Notes: generated by a model not told the origin, from the letters alone. A DNA stretch of 19,303 bases from an uncultured Bacteroidales bacterium (GCA_937892025.1 CALAVA010000304.1:1-19303); one strand, 5' to 3'; positions 1-9,622 are shown, counted from the first letter of the stretch. Program-made: numbers and translations.

Positions 1-14
1 CCCCAATCCCCAAT
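1..14. repeat. Telomere-like CCCCAAT repeat (two copies) at contig end
   Basis: The contig opens with two exact tandem copies of CCCCAAT followed by very AT-rich sequence. Ciliate telomeres of the C4A2 type carry their C-rich strand at the 5' end, as here. The first gene starts only about 95 bases inside, which fits a short gene-dense macronuclear chromosome. Only two units are present, so chance cannot be excluded; assemblers often trim telomere arrays. Bases 15-110 are AT-rich leader with no other feature that I can see. Confidence 0.6.
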
Positions 15-110
15 TAAAAATAAATTAATTTTATTATTATTTTAAATATTTTAATATGAAGATACTATTAAAATTAAATTTATCTTTTAATTATTCAACA
101 ATTATATTTA

Positions 111-1115
<1,005 letters not shown>

Positions 1116-1565
1116 GATGAAGGAAAATTGATATTTGAAGATAATGGTTGTGGCATGAGTGAAGAAACACTTCAACATGTTACAGATCCTTTTTTTACAA
1201 CACGAACAGTTAGAAAAGTGGGTTTAGGTATTCCCTTGCTTAAACAAAATTGTGAAAAAACAGGAGGTCGATTTTCCATTAGTTCTCAAGAAGGCATTGG
1301 CACTGAAGTTCATGCTGTTTTTTCTCACAAACATATTGATAGGCCTACCCTTGGCGATATTGCAACAACCATAGTCTATACCGCCTCTGCCTATCCTGAT
1401 ATTCGTTTTATTTACAAACATATACACAACGATAAAGAGTATATATTTGACACACAAGAAATAACGGAAGTATTAGACGGCATATCCATTCAAAATCCAG
1501 AAATTATCGCCTATCTTGTTGAGATGATTCGAGAAAATTTAAAGGAGATAAATGTTGAATTTTAA
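1116..1565 (+). CDS. Bacterial histidine-kinase-like ATP-binding protein, 5' end missing
   Basis: The last roughly 147 residues of the 111-1565 frame are a GHKL-type ATPase. Visible motifs are DNGCGM (N345 and G346 region), TDPFFTTRTVRKVGLGIPLLKQ, which combines the F box and second glycine box, and GTEV. The tail beginning HIDRPTLGDIATTI and containing IYKH and EYIFDTQEI is characteristic of a small stand-alone ATP-binding protein family of about 185 residues in Bacteroidetes and Firmicutes, which lacks the His dimerisation domain. About 40 N-terminal residues, including the N box, are missing because of the junction. In other genomes I recall such genes beside NADH-linked iron hydrogenase genes, but no such neighbours appear here. 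The stop lies 11 bases before nnr, suggesting a shared operon. Confidence 0.75.
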   Translation, partial: DEGKLIFEDNGCGMSEETLQHVTDPFFTTRTVRKVGLGIPLLKQNCEKTGGRFSISSQEGIGTEVHAVFSHKHIDRPTLGDIATTIVYTASAYPDIRFIYKHIHNDKEYIFDTQEITEVLDGISIQNPEIIAYLVEMIRENLKEINVEF

Positions 1566-1576
1566 AAATATAAACT

Positions 1577-3070
1577 ATGATTATTGCTGATAAAAACTTC
1601 ATTCTTACATGTTATCGTTATCTAACAGAAATGGATGACCTAAAAAAAGAAAAACTAAAAGAACATATTGCACAAGGTATTTTCAAGGATATTCGACAAA
1701 AATTTTCTCTAACAACCCCAATATACATTTTTTGTGGCAATAGTTTTAAAGGTAGTCTCGGATTGGTTTTGACCAAAATGATGTCCAAGTCTTATGCAAA
1801 TATACACGCTGTTTTGTTCGCTAATGAAGACCAATACCAATCGGACATAATACAAATAACCTTATTAAAAGCACAAAATTTGTTATATTCTTACGAAGAA
1901 TATGCTCAACAAGACCTTGCTTGTAATAGTCTTTTTATAGATGCCATAGAAGATAGTATTAACGCTATTCCCAATGAATATCAAAAAAGGATAAAACGTA
2001 TCAATCAAAAACAAGCATTCATTTATAGTATTGATATGCCCTCTGGCGTAGGAATAGAAGAACCTATTTCCCCCCAAACCATAAAAGCAGACTTTACTCA
2101 TTGTCTATTTTTCCCTAAATTAGCATTTTTCTTTTCAGAAAACCATTTTTGTTGCGGACAATGGGAGATTTTTTCTCATAATATGGCTATCCCTAAAGAA
2201 TTGGAAGAGCAGTTAAAACCGATAAAATATTATACAACGACTCATGAAGACATTGCAAGACTACAAGTTTCTCCTAATAAATTCATCAATAAATATAGTT
2301 TAGGGAATGGCTTATTGATAGCAGGCAGTTATGGTATGGGCGGTGCGGCAGTTCTCGCTGCCAAGGCCGCAATACGGGCAGGAATAGGAGTGCTTACCTT
2401 GCATATCCCTAAAACATTATACAACATTATACAAATCTCCGTTCCCGAAGCCCGATGCCGAGTGGATATAAATTCCACAATATGTTCTTCTTTGAACACA
2501 CATAATTTAACAAAATATACAGCAATAGCCCTCGGTCCGGGATTGGGAGTTCATGAATGGACAATACAGGCAATAACTTGTTTGTTGCAAAACTATAATG
2601 GAAAACCTATTGTTTTTGACGCTGATGCTATCAATATACTTGCCATGCACAAAGAATTATTAAAAGACTTTGCGGGGAAGGCTATCTTTACTCCTCATGA
2701 AGGAGAATTTATAAGATTGATTGGCACTTATAAAAATACATATCAACGCCTACAACTGCAAATATCATTTTCTCAACAATATAATGCTATCGTTGTCTGC
2801 AAAGGAGCATTTACAAGTATATCTTTGCCTGACGGAAGATGTTATTTTAATACAAATGGAAATATTGGCATGGCGACAGGTGGAAGTGGAGATGTTTTAA
2901 CGGGCATTATTCTTGCTTTGCTTTGTCAAGGCTTTTCGCCAGAAGAAGCCGCAATATGCGGAGTGTATATGCACGCCCAAGCCGCTGATATTGCCGTAGA
3001 GAGTCAAACCAAAGCCTCTCTCATCGCTTCTGATATTATTGAAAACCTTAAATTTGTTCAAAGATACTGA
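1577..3070 (+). CDS. nnr: Bifunctional NAD(P)H-hydrate repair enzyme with eroded epimerase half
   Basis: This 497-residue protein has the usual two-domain length of the bacterial fusion that repairs hydrated NAD(P)H: an N-terminal epimerase (YjeF_N, about 1-215) and a C-terminal ADP-dependent dehydratase (about 230-497). The dehydratase looks intact: NKYSLGNGLLIAGS near 239-251, ALGPGLG 318-324, FDADAIN 347-353, TPHEGEF 372-378 and GMATGGSGDVLTG 431-443. The epimerase half is degenerate. The usual glycine loop GNNGGDG reads GNSFKGSLG (54-62), and the usual DALFGTG reads DAIEDS (122-127), while IDMPSGV (152-158) is kept. It sits in a tight plus-strand run, 11 bases after the ATPase and overlapping the next gene by one base. 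Dehydratase activity is likely; epimerase activity is doubtful. Confidence 0.93.
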   Translation: MIIADKNFILTCYRYLTEMDDLKKEKLKEHIAQGIFKDIRQKFSLTTPIYIFCGNSFKGSLGLVLTKMMSKSYANIHAVLFANEDQYQSDIIQITLLKAQNLLYSYEEYAQQDLACNSLFIDAIEDSINAIPNEYQKRIKRINQKQAFIYSIDMPSGVGIEEPISPQTIKADFTHCLFFPKLAFFFSENHFCCGQWEIFSHNMAIPKELEEQLKPIKYYTTTHEDIARLQVSPNKFINKYSLGNGLLIAGSYGMGGAAVLAAKAAIRAGIGVLTLHIPKTLYNIIQISVPEARCRVDINSTICSSLNTHNLTKYTAIALGPGLGVHEWTIQAITCLLQNYNGKPIVFDADAINILAMHKELLKDFAGKAIFTPHEGEFIRLIGTYKNTYQRLQLQISFSQQYNAIVVCKGAFTSISLPDGRCYFNTNGNIGMATGGSGDVLTGIILALLCQGFSPEEAAICGVYMHAQAADIAVESQTKASLIASDIIENLKFVQRY

Positions 3071-4104
3071 TGGATATTCAAGATAGAATTACAGCCTTTT
3101 GCCAATTAGGAAACTCCTTGCAACGTTTTCTTAAAAATGAAAAAGAAAACCCTAATTTATTGCAAATTATTGAACAAGAACAATATGCAAACGCTTGGTT
3201 TACACCTTTTTTTATTCATCATCGCCTACAATCAATCGTCAATAGTTTAAAAGAACCGCTTTTGACAAACTGGCTTCAAAAATATAATATATCTGCCCAC
3301 CAACAAAAAATAGTAGGTGTGATTATGGCGGGAAACTTACCTTTGGTGGGTTTTCATGATTTTTTGTCCGTTTTGTTGGTTGGAGATAAAATTGTGGCTA
3401 AACTATCTTCACAAGACAAACATCTTTTACCGGCTATTTATGAATTATTAATACAAATAGAACCAAAATTTGAACAACAAATTGTATTCAGTGAAGACAA
3501 AATCGGACATGTTGATAAGGTCATTTCAACAGGAGGAAGCAATTCCGCCAAATATTTTGCCTATTATTTCAAAGATAAACCAAATATCATTCATTCTCAT
3601 TGCAATTCTATTGCTTTGCTTGACGGAAAAGAAACCGATGAGGATTTAAACCTCCTCGCAGACGATATTTTATTGTATTTTGGATTAGGTTGTCGGTCTG
3701 TATCTAAGATTTTTGTTCCTGAAAATTATAATTTTGAAAGACTTTTCAAGGCTTTGGATAAATATAAAACACAAATAGGCCAACATCACAAATATCTTAA
3801 CAATTTAGAGTATCAAAAAACTGTACATTTGATAAATAGGATTCCATTTTTAGACCAAGGTTTATTGGTGGTCAAAGAATGCTCTGATTTGGCTTCACCT
3901 ATTGCTGTGCTTAATTATGAATATTATCAAGACAAACAAACAATTTTAGAACACATTTTTTCTTTGGGGAACAAATTGCAATGTGTTGTCGGCAAAGCCC
4001 AAGCAAACAAACAAATAGTTCCTTTTGGTAAGGCACAATATCCTGCATTAAACGATTATGCTAACAATATAGACACCATCGCCTTTTTGTTAAAAGACGA
4101 ATGA
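3070..4104 (+). CDS. LuxC-like acyl-CoA reductase
   Basis: A 344-residue member of the LuxC/acyl-CoA reductase family, which is part of the aldehyde dehydrogenase superfamily and reduces activated fatty acyl groups to aldehydes with NADPH. Motifs typical of the Bacteroidetes version are MAGNLPLVGFHD (86-97), STGGSN (153-158, nucleotide-binding segment) and YFGLGCRSVSKIFVP, whose Cys208 fits the catalytic thiol. It lacks luxAB neighbours, so it has nothing to do with light production. The in vivo substrate and role in Bacteroidetes are not clear to me. The start codon overlaps the nnr stop (TGATG), indicating translational coupling. Confidence 0.88.
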   Translation: MDIQDRITAFCQLGNSLQRFLKNEKENPNLLQIIEQEQYANAWFTPFFIHHRLQSIVNSLKEPLLTNWLQKYNISAHQQKIVGVIMAGNLPLVGFHDFLSVLLVGDKIVAKLSSQDKHLLPAIYELLIQIEPKFEQQIVFSEDKIGHVDKVISTGGSNSAKYFAYYFKDKPNIIHSHCNSIALLDGKETDEDLNLLADDILLYFGLGCRSVSKIFVPENYNFERLFKALDKYKTQIGQHHKYLNNLEYQKTVHLINRIPFLDQGLLVVKECSDLASPIAVLNYEYYQDKQTILEHIFSLGNKLQCVVGKAQANKQIVPFGKAQYPALNDYANNIDTIAFLLKDE

Positions 4105-4111
4105 AATAGCA

Positions 4112-4134
4112 TACGAAAAAACGTTTTTTTTCGT
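4112..4134 (+). terminator. Weak AT-rich hairpin after the acyl-CoA reductase gene
   Basis: ACGAAAAAA and a T-run ending in TTCGT form an inverted repeat just after the stop at 4104. The stem is almost entirely A:T and the run of eight T is part of the stem, so it may end transcription only partly. Confidence 0.35.
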
Positions 4135-4151
4135 TATCATAGATGTTGTCT

Positions 4152-5120
4152 ATGAATAGGTTTGTTAAAATTTTTACATTATTATTGTTGCCTTTGTGTA
4201 GCATATTTGCCCAACGTAAATCAGATTTTGCCATTATGGAAGAATCTATTGCAACATTACATGCAAGTATGCTTGTGGAACCTAATGCAGAAACGCGTTA
4301 CCAAAAGAATGAAGAACTTTTGCGTTTATTGGAAGAAACGCTGACTATGAAAAACTCTTTCAACTACAAATTTGACTCTTTAAAAACTATTTCCGTTTTA
4401 ACTTCTCCGGACAAAAAAGTGAGAATTTTTACATGGTATGTGTTAGATAAAGACAATAATTGCGATTGTTTTGGTTTTTTGCAGGCCTATAGCGAGCAAC
4501 AAAATCGTTATTTGCTTTATCCACTGATAGATAAAAGCAAAAAGATTATCAATCCTGCCATTCAACCGCTAACGCATAGTTCATGGTTCGGAGCCATATA
4601 TTCACAACTTTTAGAAACAAAAACAAGTACTAAAACTTATTATACTCTTTTGGGGTGGAATGGCGGCGACCAGTTTACACAATACAAAGTAATAGATGTT
4701 TTGTCTTTAAATGCAAGAGGTAATCCTACTTTCGGGGCTACAATTTTTAGAAAATATAGCAAAACTAAATACTATCGCATTATTTTTGAATATGCCAAAG
4801 GAGCACGTTTACACATGTATTATGGCAAAGAATATTATTCACAAAGGTCAGAGAAAAAAAACAAAAAAACAAACCGCTATACCTACGACACCTTGCCTAT
4901 GGATATGATTATTTTTAATGAACTGATACCTTTGGACGAATCATTGGCAAAAGTGCCACAATATTACGTTCCAGAATCTTCGTTAAATAGTGCATTTATT
5001 GAAAAAGATGGATATTGGGAATTTAAAAAAGGAGTAATTGGCAGAAATAAAAACGCTCAACCAACAATCCCTGCAGATAAAGAAAAAACTAAACCTAGAG
5101 TTTTCTATAAACCAGAATAA
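4152..5120 (+). CDS. Exported conserved Bacteroidetes protein of unknown function
   Basis: I chose the ATG at 4152 rather than the in-frame ATG at 4143, because it gives a canonical signal peptide: MNRF, a hydrophobic core FTLLLLPL, then cleavage in SIFA|Q after residue 20. The mature protein is about 302 residues. It has no known catalytic motif that I recognise. Phrases such as VRIFTWYV (middle), TYYTLLGWNGGDQFT and KYYRIIFEYA match a conserved hypothetical family I recall from Bacteroidales, and the C-terminus is basic and charged. The new N-terminal residue would be Gln, the substrate of the glutaminyl cyclase encoded downstream. It is probably periplasmic or surface-exposed. Its function is not known. 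Confidence 0.8.
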   Translation: MNRFVKIFTLLLLPLCSIFAQRKSDFAIMEESIATLHASMLVEPNAETRYQKNEELLRLLEETLTMKNSFNYKFDSLKTISVLTSPDKKVRIFTWYVLDKDNNCDCFGFLQAYSEQQNRYLLYPLIDKSKKIINPAIQPLTHSSWFGAIYSQLLETKTSTKTYYTLLGWNGGDQFTQYKVIDVLSLNARGNPTFGATIFRKYSKTKYYRIIFEYAKGARLHMYYGKEYYSQRSEKKNKKTNRYTYDTLPMDMIIFNELIPLDESLAKVPQYYVPESSLNSAFIEKDGYWEFKKGVIGRNKNAQPTIPADKEKTKPRVFYKPE

Positions 5121-5160
5121 AATTGATTGTTTAGCAATATTGCTATTTGCCAATCGTTTT
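5121..5160 (+). terminator. Possible weak hairpin after the exported protein gene
   Basis: GATTG at 5125-5129 can pair with CAATC at 5151-5155, and between them AGCAATATTGCT (5133-5144) is a perfect palindrome; GTTTT follows. The structure is plausible but weak. Bases 5161-5320 show nothing else that I can support. Confidence 0.35.
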
Positions 5161-5325
5161 AGGAATATATGTTTATGGAATAGAGCAGTGAAAATGTTTT
5201 GACAAACGATACAGCTTTGCTTACCTATTTATATAAGTTCAATTTGGTGTGATTTTCTATTCATATTTTTACGCTATTTTATGAAAACAATAAATTTATA
5301 TAACTCACCTTAATGTAAAAAATGA

Positions 5326-5333
5326 TACTTTTG
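5326..5333 (+). promoter_or_regulatory. Bacteroidetes -7 promoter box before sufS
   Basis: TACTTTTG matches the Bacteroidetes housekeeping -7 consensus TAnnTTTG. It lies 51 bases before the sufS start, after a 200-base gap with no genes. No clear TTTG -33 box is seen at the expected distance, so strength is uncertain. Confidence 0.5.
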
Positions 5334-5384
5334 CACATTGTATCAAACATTTTTTGTTTGACAACTTAAAAAATAGACAAATAA

Positions 5385-6596
5385 ATGACAGAAAAAATAA
5401 AAGACGAATTTCCTATACTACAACAACATGTATATGAAAAACCTTTGATATATTTGGACAATGCTGCGACAACACAAAAACCGGCAAGCGTTTTAACTGC
5501 TGTAACAGAGTATTACCAAACAATAAACAGTAACGTTCATCGTGGAGTTCACCATTTGAGTGTTTTGGCGACAGAAGCATACGAGGACACCCGCACAACT
5601 ATCCAGCAATTCATTGGAGCCAAACATTCCCATGAAATTGTTTTTACAAGAGGAACAACCGAAGCCATAAACCTTGTTGCCAATGGCTTTGCCAACACAA
5701 TTTTAAAGAAAGACGATGAAATTATCGTTTCTACTATGGAACACCACTCCAACATTGTACCTTGGCAATTAGCAGCAGAACGTTGTGGAGCAAAATTAAA
5801 GGTCATTCCTATTGACGAAAACGGAGAAATTGACCCAATCGCTTATCAAAACTTGTTTTCTCCAAAAACAAAAATTGTGGCAATAACACACGTGTCAAAC
5901 GTTTTGGGAACGATAAATCCTATCAAAGATATGATAAAAACCGCCCATGAACATCAAGTGCCAATTCTGATAGATGGTGCTCAAGGGATAAAAAGTACAA
6001 AAGTCAATGTGCAAGATTTGGATTGCGATTTTTATTGTTTTTCTGGACATAAAATTTATGCTCCAATGGGAATAGGAATTTTATATGGGAAAGAAAAATA
6101 TTTGGAACAACTTCCTCCTTATCAATGCGGTGGAGAAATGATAAAAAATGTCAGTTTTGAAAAAACTACATTTAACACCCTTCCCTTTAAATTTGAAGCA
6201 GGCACTCCCAATGTCGGTGGAGCTATCGGATTAAAAGCAGCAATAGACTTTATCTTAAAAATAGGACAAGACCAACTTTTGGCTCATGACAATATGTTGC
6301 TCAAATATACCGAAGAAAAAATGCAAGAGATAGAAGGCATACGTTTTATCGGACAAGCAAAAGACAAAGCCGCCGTTATTTCTTTTTTGTTAGACAAAAA
6401 TCACCCTGCTGATGTCGGCACATTATTAGACACAATGGGCATTGCCGTTAGAACAGGACACCATTGTGCAGAACCGCTGATGAATCGGTATCAAATACCG
6501 GGAACAGTAAGAGTATCTTTGGCCGTTTATAATACAAAAAACGAAATTGACAAATTGGTAGAAGCCCTAAAAAAAATAAAAATCATGTTATCATAA
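5385..6596 (+). CDS. sufS: Cysteine desulfurase SufS
   Basis: A 403-residue pyridoxal-phosphate enzyme that takes sulfur from L-cysteine, leaving alanine and an enzyme persulfide for Fe-S cluster assembly. Length and motifs fit the SufS (group II) type: YLDNAATTQKP (23-33), MEHHSN (118-123), IDGAQ (196-200), the PLP lysine in SGHK (Lys223), GTPNVGG (273-279) and the catalytic cysteine in RTGHHCAEP (Cys361). sufBCD and sufE are not in this window, although they often lie next to sufS in other bacteria. It has its own promoter box upstream, and the glutaminyl cyclase gene follows after 8 bases, so the two are probably co-transcribed. Confidence 0.96.
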   Translation: MTEKIKDEFPILQQHVYEKPLIYLDNAATTQKPASVLTAVTEYYQTINSNVHRGVHHLSVLATEAYEDTRTTIQQFIGAKHSHEIVFTRGTTEAINLVANGFANTILKKDDEIIVSTMEHHSNIVPWQLAAERCGAKLKVIPIDENGEIDPIAYQNLFSPKTKIVAITHVSNVLGTINPIKDMIKTAHEHQVPILIDGAQGIKSTKVNVQDLDCDFYCFSGHKIYAPMGIGILYGKEKYLEQLPPYQCGGEMIKNVSFEKTTFNTLPFKFEAGTPNVGGAIGLKAAIDFILKIGQDQLLAHDNMLLKYTEEKMQEIEGIRFIGQAKDKAAVISFLLDKNHPADVGTLLDTMGIAVRTGHHCAEPLMNRYQIPGTVRVSLAVYNTKNEIDKLVEALKKIKIMLS

Positions 6597-6604
6597 ATAA
6601 GAAA

Positions 6605-7591
6605 ATGGAAAAAATATTCATCTACACACTCATGATAGGTATGCTGTTCTTTTCATGCCAACATAGCCCTAAAACTACGACAATTCAAGACACACCAAAA
6701 GAAATTGTCCGCCCAGAATTTAACGAAGATTCTGCCTTTGCTTATATAGAAAAGCAAATTTCATTCGGACCACGAGTTCCCAATACTATCGCCCATGAAA
6801 AATGTGCAGACTTTTTGAAAGAAGAATTATCAAAATGGACAGATACCGTTTTTGTGCAAGATTTTGAAGCAACAGCCTACAATGGATTAAAATTAAAAAG
6901 TAAAAATATCATTGGAGTGTTCAATAAAGAAGCAAATAATAGGATTTTACTTGCAGCCCATTGGGATTCAAGACCGTATGCTGACAACGACAAAGATCTT
7001 GCCAATAGCCGACAAGCAATAGATGGGGCAAACGATGGAGGCAGTGGTGTAGGCATTTTATTAGAAATTGCTCGTCAATTGCATTTGCAAGGAACAAACA
7101 TAGGCATAGACATTGTTTTTTTTGATTCTGAAGACTATGGAGAGCCTCAAGATGAAAGACATTTATACGAAGGTGAAAATTGGTGTTTAGGGTCTCAATA
7201 TTGGGCAAAAAATCCACATTTGCGTTATTATAAAGCCAAATATGGAATTCTTTTGGATATGGTTGGTGGAAAAAATGCCGTCTTTTGCAAAGAAGGTACG
7301 TCTAAATATTTCGCTTCTACCATACAAGACAAAGTTTGGAACAACGCCCACAAATTAGGTTATACCGGCAAATTTTCCAACAATGTCTCTAACGCAATAA
7401 CAGACGATCATTTGTATGTAAACTCTATTTTGTCCATACCTATGATTGACATTATTGAAATGCCCGTTTATTCGCCAACGGGATTCAATGAAACATGGCA
7501 TACTATGAACGATAATTTGGACAATATAGACAAAAATACACTTAAAATAGTCGGAGAAGTCGTTTTGTTTACCCTAAAAAATGAACAATAA
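6605..7591 (+). CDS. Lipoprotein glutaminyl-peptide cyclotransferase (M28 fold)
   Basis: A 328-residue zinc enzyme that converts N-terminal glutamine of exported proteins into pyroglutamate. The N-terminus has a lipoprotein signal with FFSC, making Cys18 the lipidated residue, so it is membrane-anchored and faces the periplasm. Motifs follow the Porphyromonas-type cyclase: AAHWDSRPYADND (117-129), GANDGGSGVG (141-150, zinc ligand Asp144), VFFDSEDYG (171-179, Glu176 catalytic and Asp177 zinc ligand), CLGSQYWA (194-201), LLDMVGG (216-222), TDDHLYVN (266-273) and TWHTMNDN (297-304, zinc His299). M28 aminopeptidases share the fold, but WCLGSQYWA and the WHT segment favour cyclase. It follows sufS by 8 bases. 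Confidence 0.87.
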   Translation: MEKIFIYTLMIGMLFFSCQHSPKTTTIQDTPKEIVRPEFNEDSAFAYIEKQISFGPRVPNTIAHEKCADFLKEELSKWTDTVFVQDFEATAYNGLKLKSKNIIGVFNKEANNRILLAAHWDSRPYADNDKDLANSRQAIDGANDGGSGVGILLEIARQLHLQGTNIGIDIVFFDSEDYGEPQDERHLYEGENWCLGSQYWAKNPHLRYYKAKYGILLDMVGGKNAVFCKEGTSKYFASTIQDKVWNNAHKLGYTGKFSNNVSNAITDDHLYVNSILSIPMIDIIEMPVYSPTGFNETWHTMNDNLDNIDKNTLKIVGEVVLFTLKNEQ

Positions 7592-7609
7592 AAATATAAA
7601 TTTTTACAT

Positions 7610-7636
7610 TTTGAGTAATAAAAAATTGTACTTTTG
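7610..7636 (+). promoter_or_regulatory. Bacteroidetes-type promoter before the DUF349 gene
   Basis: TACTTTTG at 7629-7636 matches TAnnTTTG, with TTTG at 7610-7613 as a possible -33 box. The spacer is 15 bases, shorter than usually described. It lies 51 bases before the next start codon. Confidence 0.55.
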
Positions 7637-7687
7637 TCATTTGAAAGTCTTTTATAAAAAAACAAAAACATTTTTATCTTAAGAGAT

Positions 7688-9622
7688 ATGGAAAACCAAC
7701 AAGACATGGATTTAGACGCTTTGAACAAAGAACATGCTCAAGAACAAAAAGTACCTACTAACAATAGTTTTGAACAAGAAGTAGTGATAGAAAACACAAC
7801 AGCAACAACGCACGAAAGTTTAGTTCCCTCTTCCGAAGAGTCCACCACAGATGCGGAACAACCTTTCGATGAAACCATTTTTGATACATATAATAAAGAA
7901 GAACTTGTTCAAGCCATGGAGGTTTGTGCCAAAGAATCTGATGTTGTTAAAATAAAAAAACAAGTTTCTTTGTTGAGAAGCAGATTTTTACATTTGTTGA
8001 AAGAGAGTAAAGACAATGCCCTGCAAATGTTTTTGACAGAAGGCGGTAAAGAAGAAGATTTTAAATACCAACCTGATGATTTGGATAAACGTTTTGATGA
8101 GGCTTTCGGGTTCTACAAAGCCAATAAAAATCGTTATATAGAACTTTTGGAAAAAGAAAAAGAAGAAAATCTCCAAAAAAAACTTGCCCTATTGGACGAG
8201 CTAAAAGAACTTGTCGATTCTGAACAAACATTAAAACAAATCTACGATAAATTCAACGAAATTCAAAACCAATGGAAAGAAATTGGGGCTGTACCACAAG
8301 CAAAAACAAATGAATTGTGGCAAAATTATCATTTTTATGTAGAAAAGTTCTTCAATAAAGTAAAGATGAATAGAGAATTGAGAGATTTGGATATGAAAAA
8401 GAATCTCGAACAGAAACTGAATCTTTGCGAAAAAGCAGAAGCCCTTCTTTTAGAATCTTCCATAATGGAATCTTTCAAACTTTTACAACAATATCATCAA
8501 GAATGGAAAGAAATTGGTCCCGTTGAAGAAGATAAAAAAGAAGAACTTTGGAATAGGTTCAAAATGATTTCTGACCAAATAAACCAAAAACGGAAAGAAC
8601 ATTACGAACAAATCGCCAAAGAACAAGAAGATAATTATCAAGCAAAACTCGCTTTGTGCGAACAAATAGAAGCACTTTTGAAAGAAGATTACAAAAGTAG
8701 CCTCAAAACCTTAAATGAAACTGAAACAAAGGTTTCTGCTTTGTTTGACCTATGGAAGACCATAGGACCAGCACCCAAACAACAAAATGATGAAATTTGG
8801 CAACGATTTCACCAAAGTTTGGACAAATTCTACGAAGATAAACAAGAACTCTATAAAAAAAATAAAGAAGAAAAAGTTAACAACTATAACTTAAAAATCA
8901 ATTTGTGCTTGCAAGCCGAAGCCATTGCCGAAAGAACCGATTGGAAAAAAGCAACAGCGGACCTATTACAACTACAACAAGAATGGAAAAAAATAGGTAG
9001 CGTAAGTAAAAAACAATCAGAACAACTATGGTTGCGTTTCCGTAAGGCTTGCGATGACTTTTTTGCTGCCAAAAGTGAATATTTCAAAAACTTTGCAGAA
9101 CAAACTGTTGAAAATGTAGAAAAAAGAAAAGCCGTTATCCAAAAAGCAAAAGACTTTGTCGTTGGCTCTGACCATAAAGAATCCATAGAAGCATTAAAAG
9201 AAATTCAACGAGAATGGGCTGAAATTGGCTATACAACGCCTGAAGAAAAAGCAAAATTACAACATGAATTTGATGAAATTATCAATCAACATTTTGCCAC
9301 ACTAAAAACTTCAATAGGAGAAGAGAATTTGAACGAAAAACTCCTCAATTTGAAAGAAACTGGCGACAAATCTGCCCTTGTTTCTCTAAAGAAAAAATAT
9401 CAAAAAGAAATTGAAGCAAAAACAAAAGATTTATGTAATTTAGAGAACAATATGCGGATATTTGAAAGGATGAAAAATTCTGAAATGCTTCGTCCTTTTG
9501 AAGAAAAAATAAATCAAATGAAAAAGGAAATTGCCAAATGGCAAAACAAACTAATATCAGTTGAAAAGGAACTAAAAGAAATGCCCGACACCCCAAAAGA
9601 CAAAGAAACAGAAGAAAAATAA
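7688..9622 (+). CDS. Long DUF349 repeat protein
   Basis: A 644-residue, highly charged, Lys/Glu-rich, mostly helical protein with no signal peptide, so probably cytoplasmic. It carries at least five DUF349 repeats, each marked by a W-x-x-I-G core: QWKEIGAV near residue 195, EWKEIGPV near 272, LWKTIGPA near 354, EWKKIGSV near 431 and EWAEIGYT near 508, spaced about 77 residues apart. Each core is followed by a pattern like ELWxRFxxxxDxF. The N-terminal 80 residues are acidic and probably disordered; the C-terminal 80 are likely coiled coil. DUF349 proteins are widespread in Bacteroidetes and Actinobacteria, but their molecular function is not established as far as I know. It has its own promoter and is followed by a tRNA gene. 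Confidence 0.9.
   Translation: MENQQDMDLDALNKEHAQEQKVPTNNSFEQEVVIENTTATTHESLVPSSEESTTDAEQPFDETIFDTYNKEELVQAMEVCAKESDVVKIKKQVSLLRSRFLHLLKESKDNALQMFLTEGGKEEDFKYQPDDLDKRFDEAFGFYKANKNRYIELLEKEKEENLQKKLALLDELKELVDSEQTLKQIYDKFNEIQNQWKEIGAVPQAKTNELWQNYHFYVEKFFNKVKMNRELRDLDMKKNLEQKLNLCEKAEALLLESSIMESFKLLQQYHQEWKEIGPVEEDKKEELWNRFKMISDQINQKRKEHYEQIAKEQEDNYQAKLALCEQIEALLKEDYKSSLKTLNETETKVSALFDLWKTIGPAPKQQNDEIWQRFHQSLDKFYEDKQELYKKNKEEKVNNYNLKINLCLQAEAIAERTDWKKATADLLQLQQEWKKIGSVSKKQSEQLWLRFRKACDDFFAAKSEYFKNFAEQTVENVEKRKAVIQKAKDFVVGSDHKESIEALKEIQREWAEIGYTTPEEKAKLQHEFDEIINQHFATLKTSIGEENLNEKLLNLKETGDKSALVSLKKKYQKEIEAKTKDLCNLENNMRIFERMKNSEMLRPFEEKINQMKKEIAKWQNKLISVEKELKEMPDTPKDKETEEK

Noticed and set aside
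6605..7591. Generic M28 aminopeptidase call
   Set aside because: The fold is shared, but the WCLGSQYWA and TWHTMNDN segments and the E-D pair in DSED match bacterial glutaminyl cyclases better.
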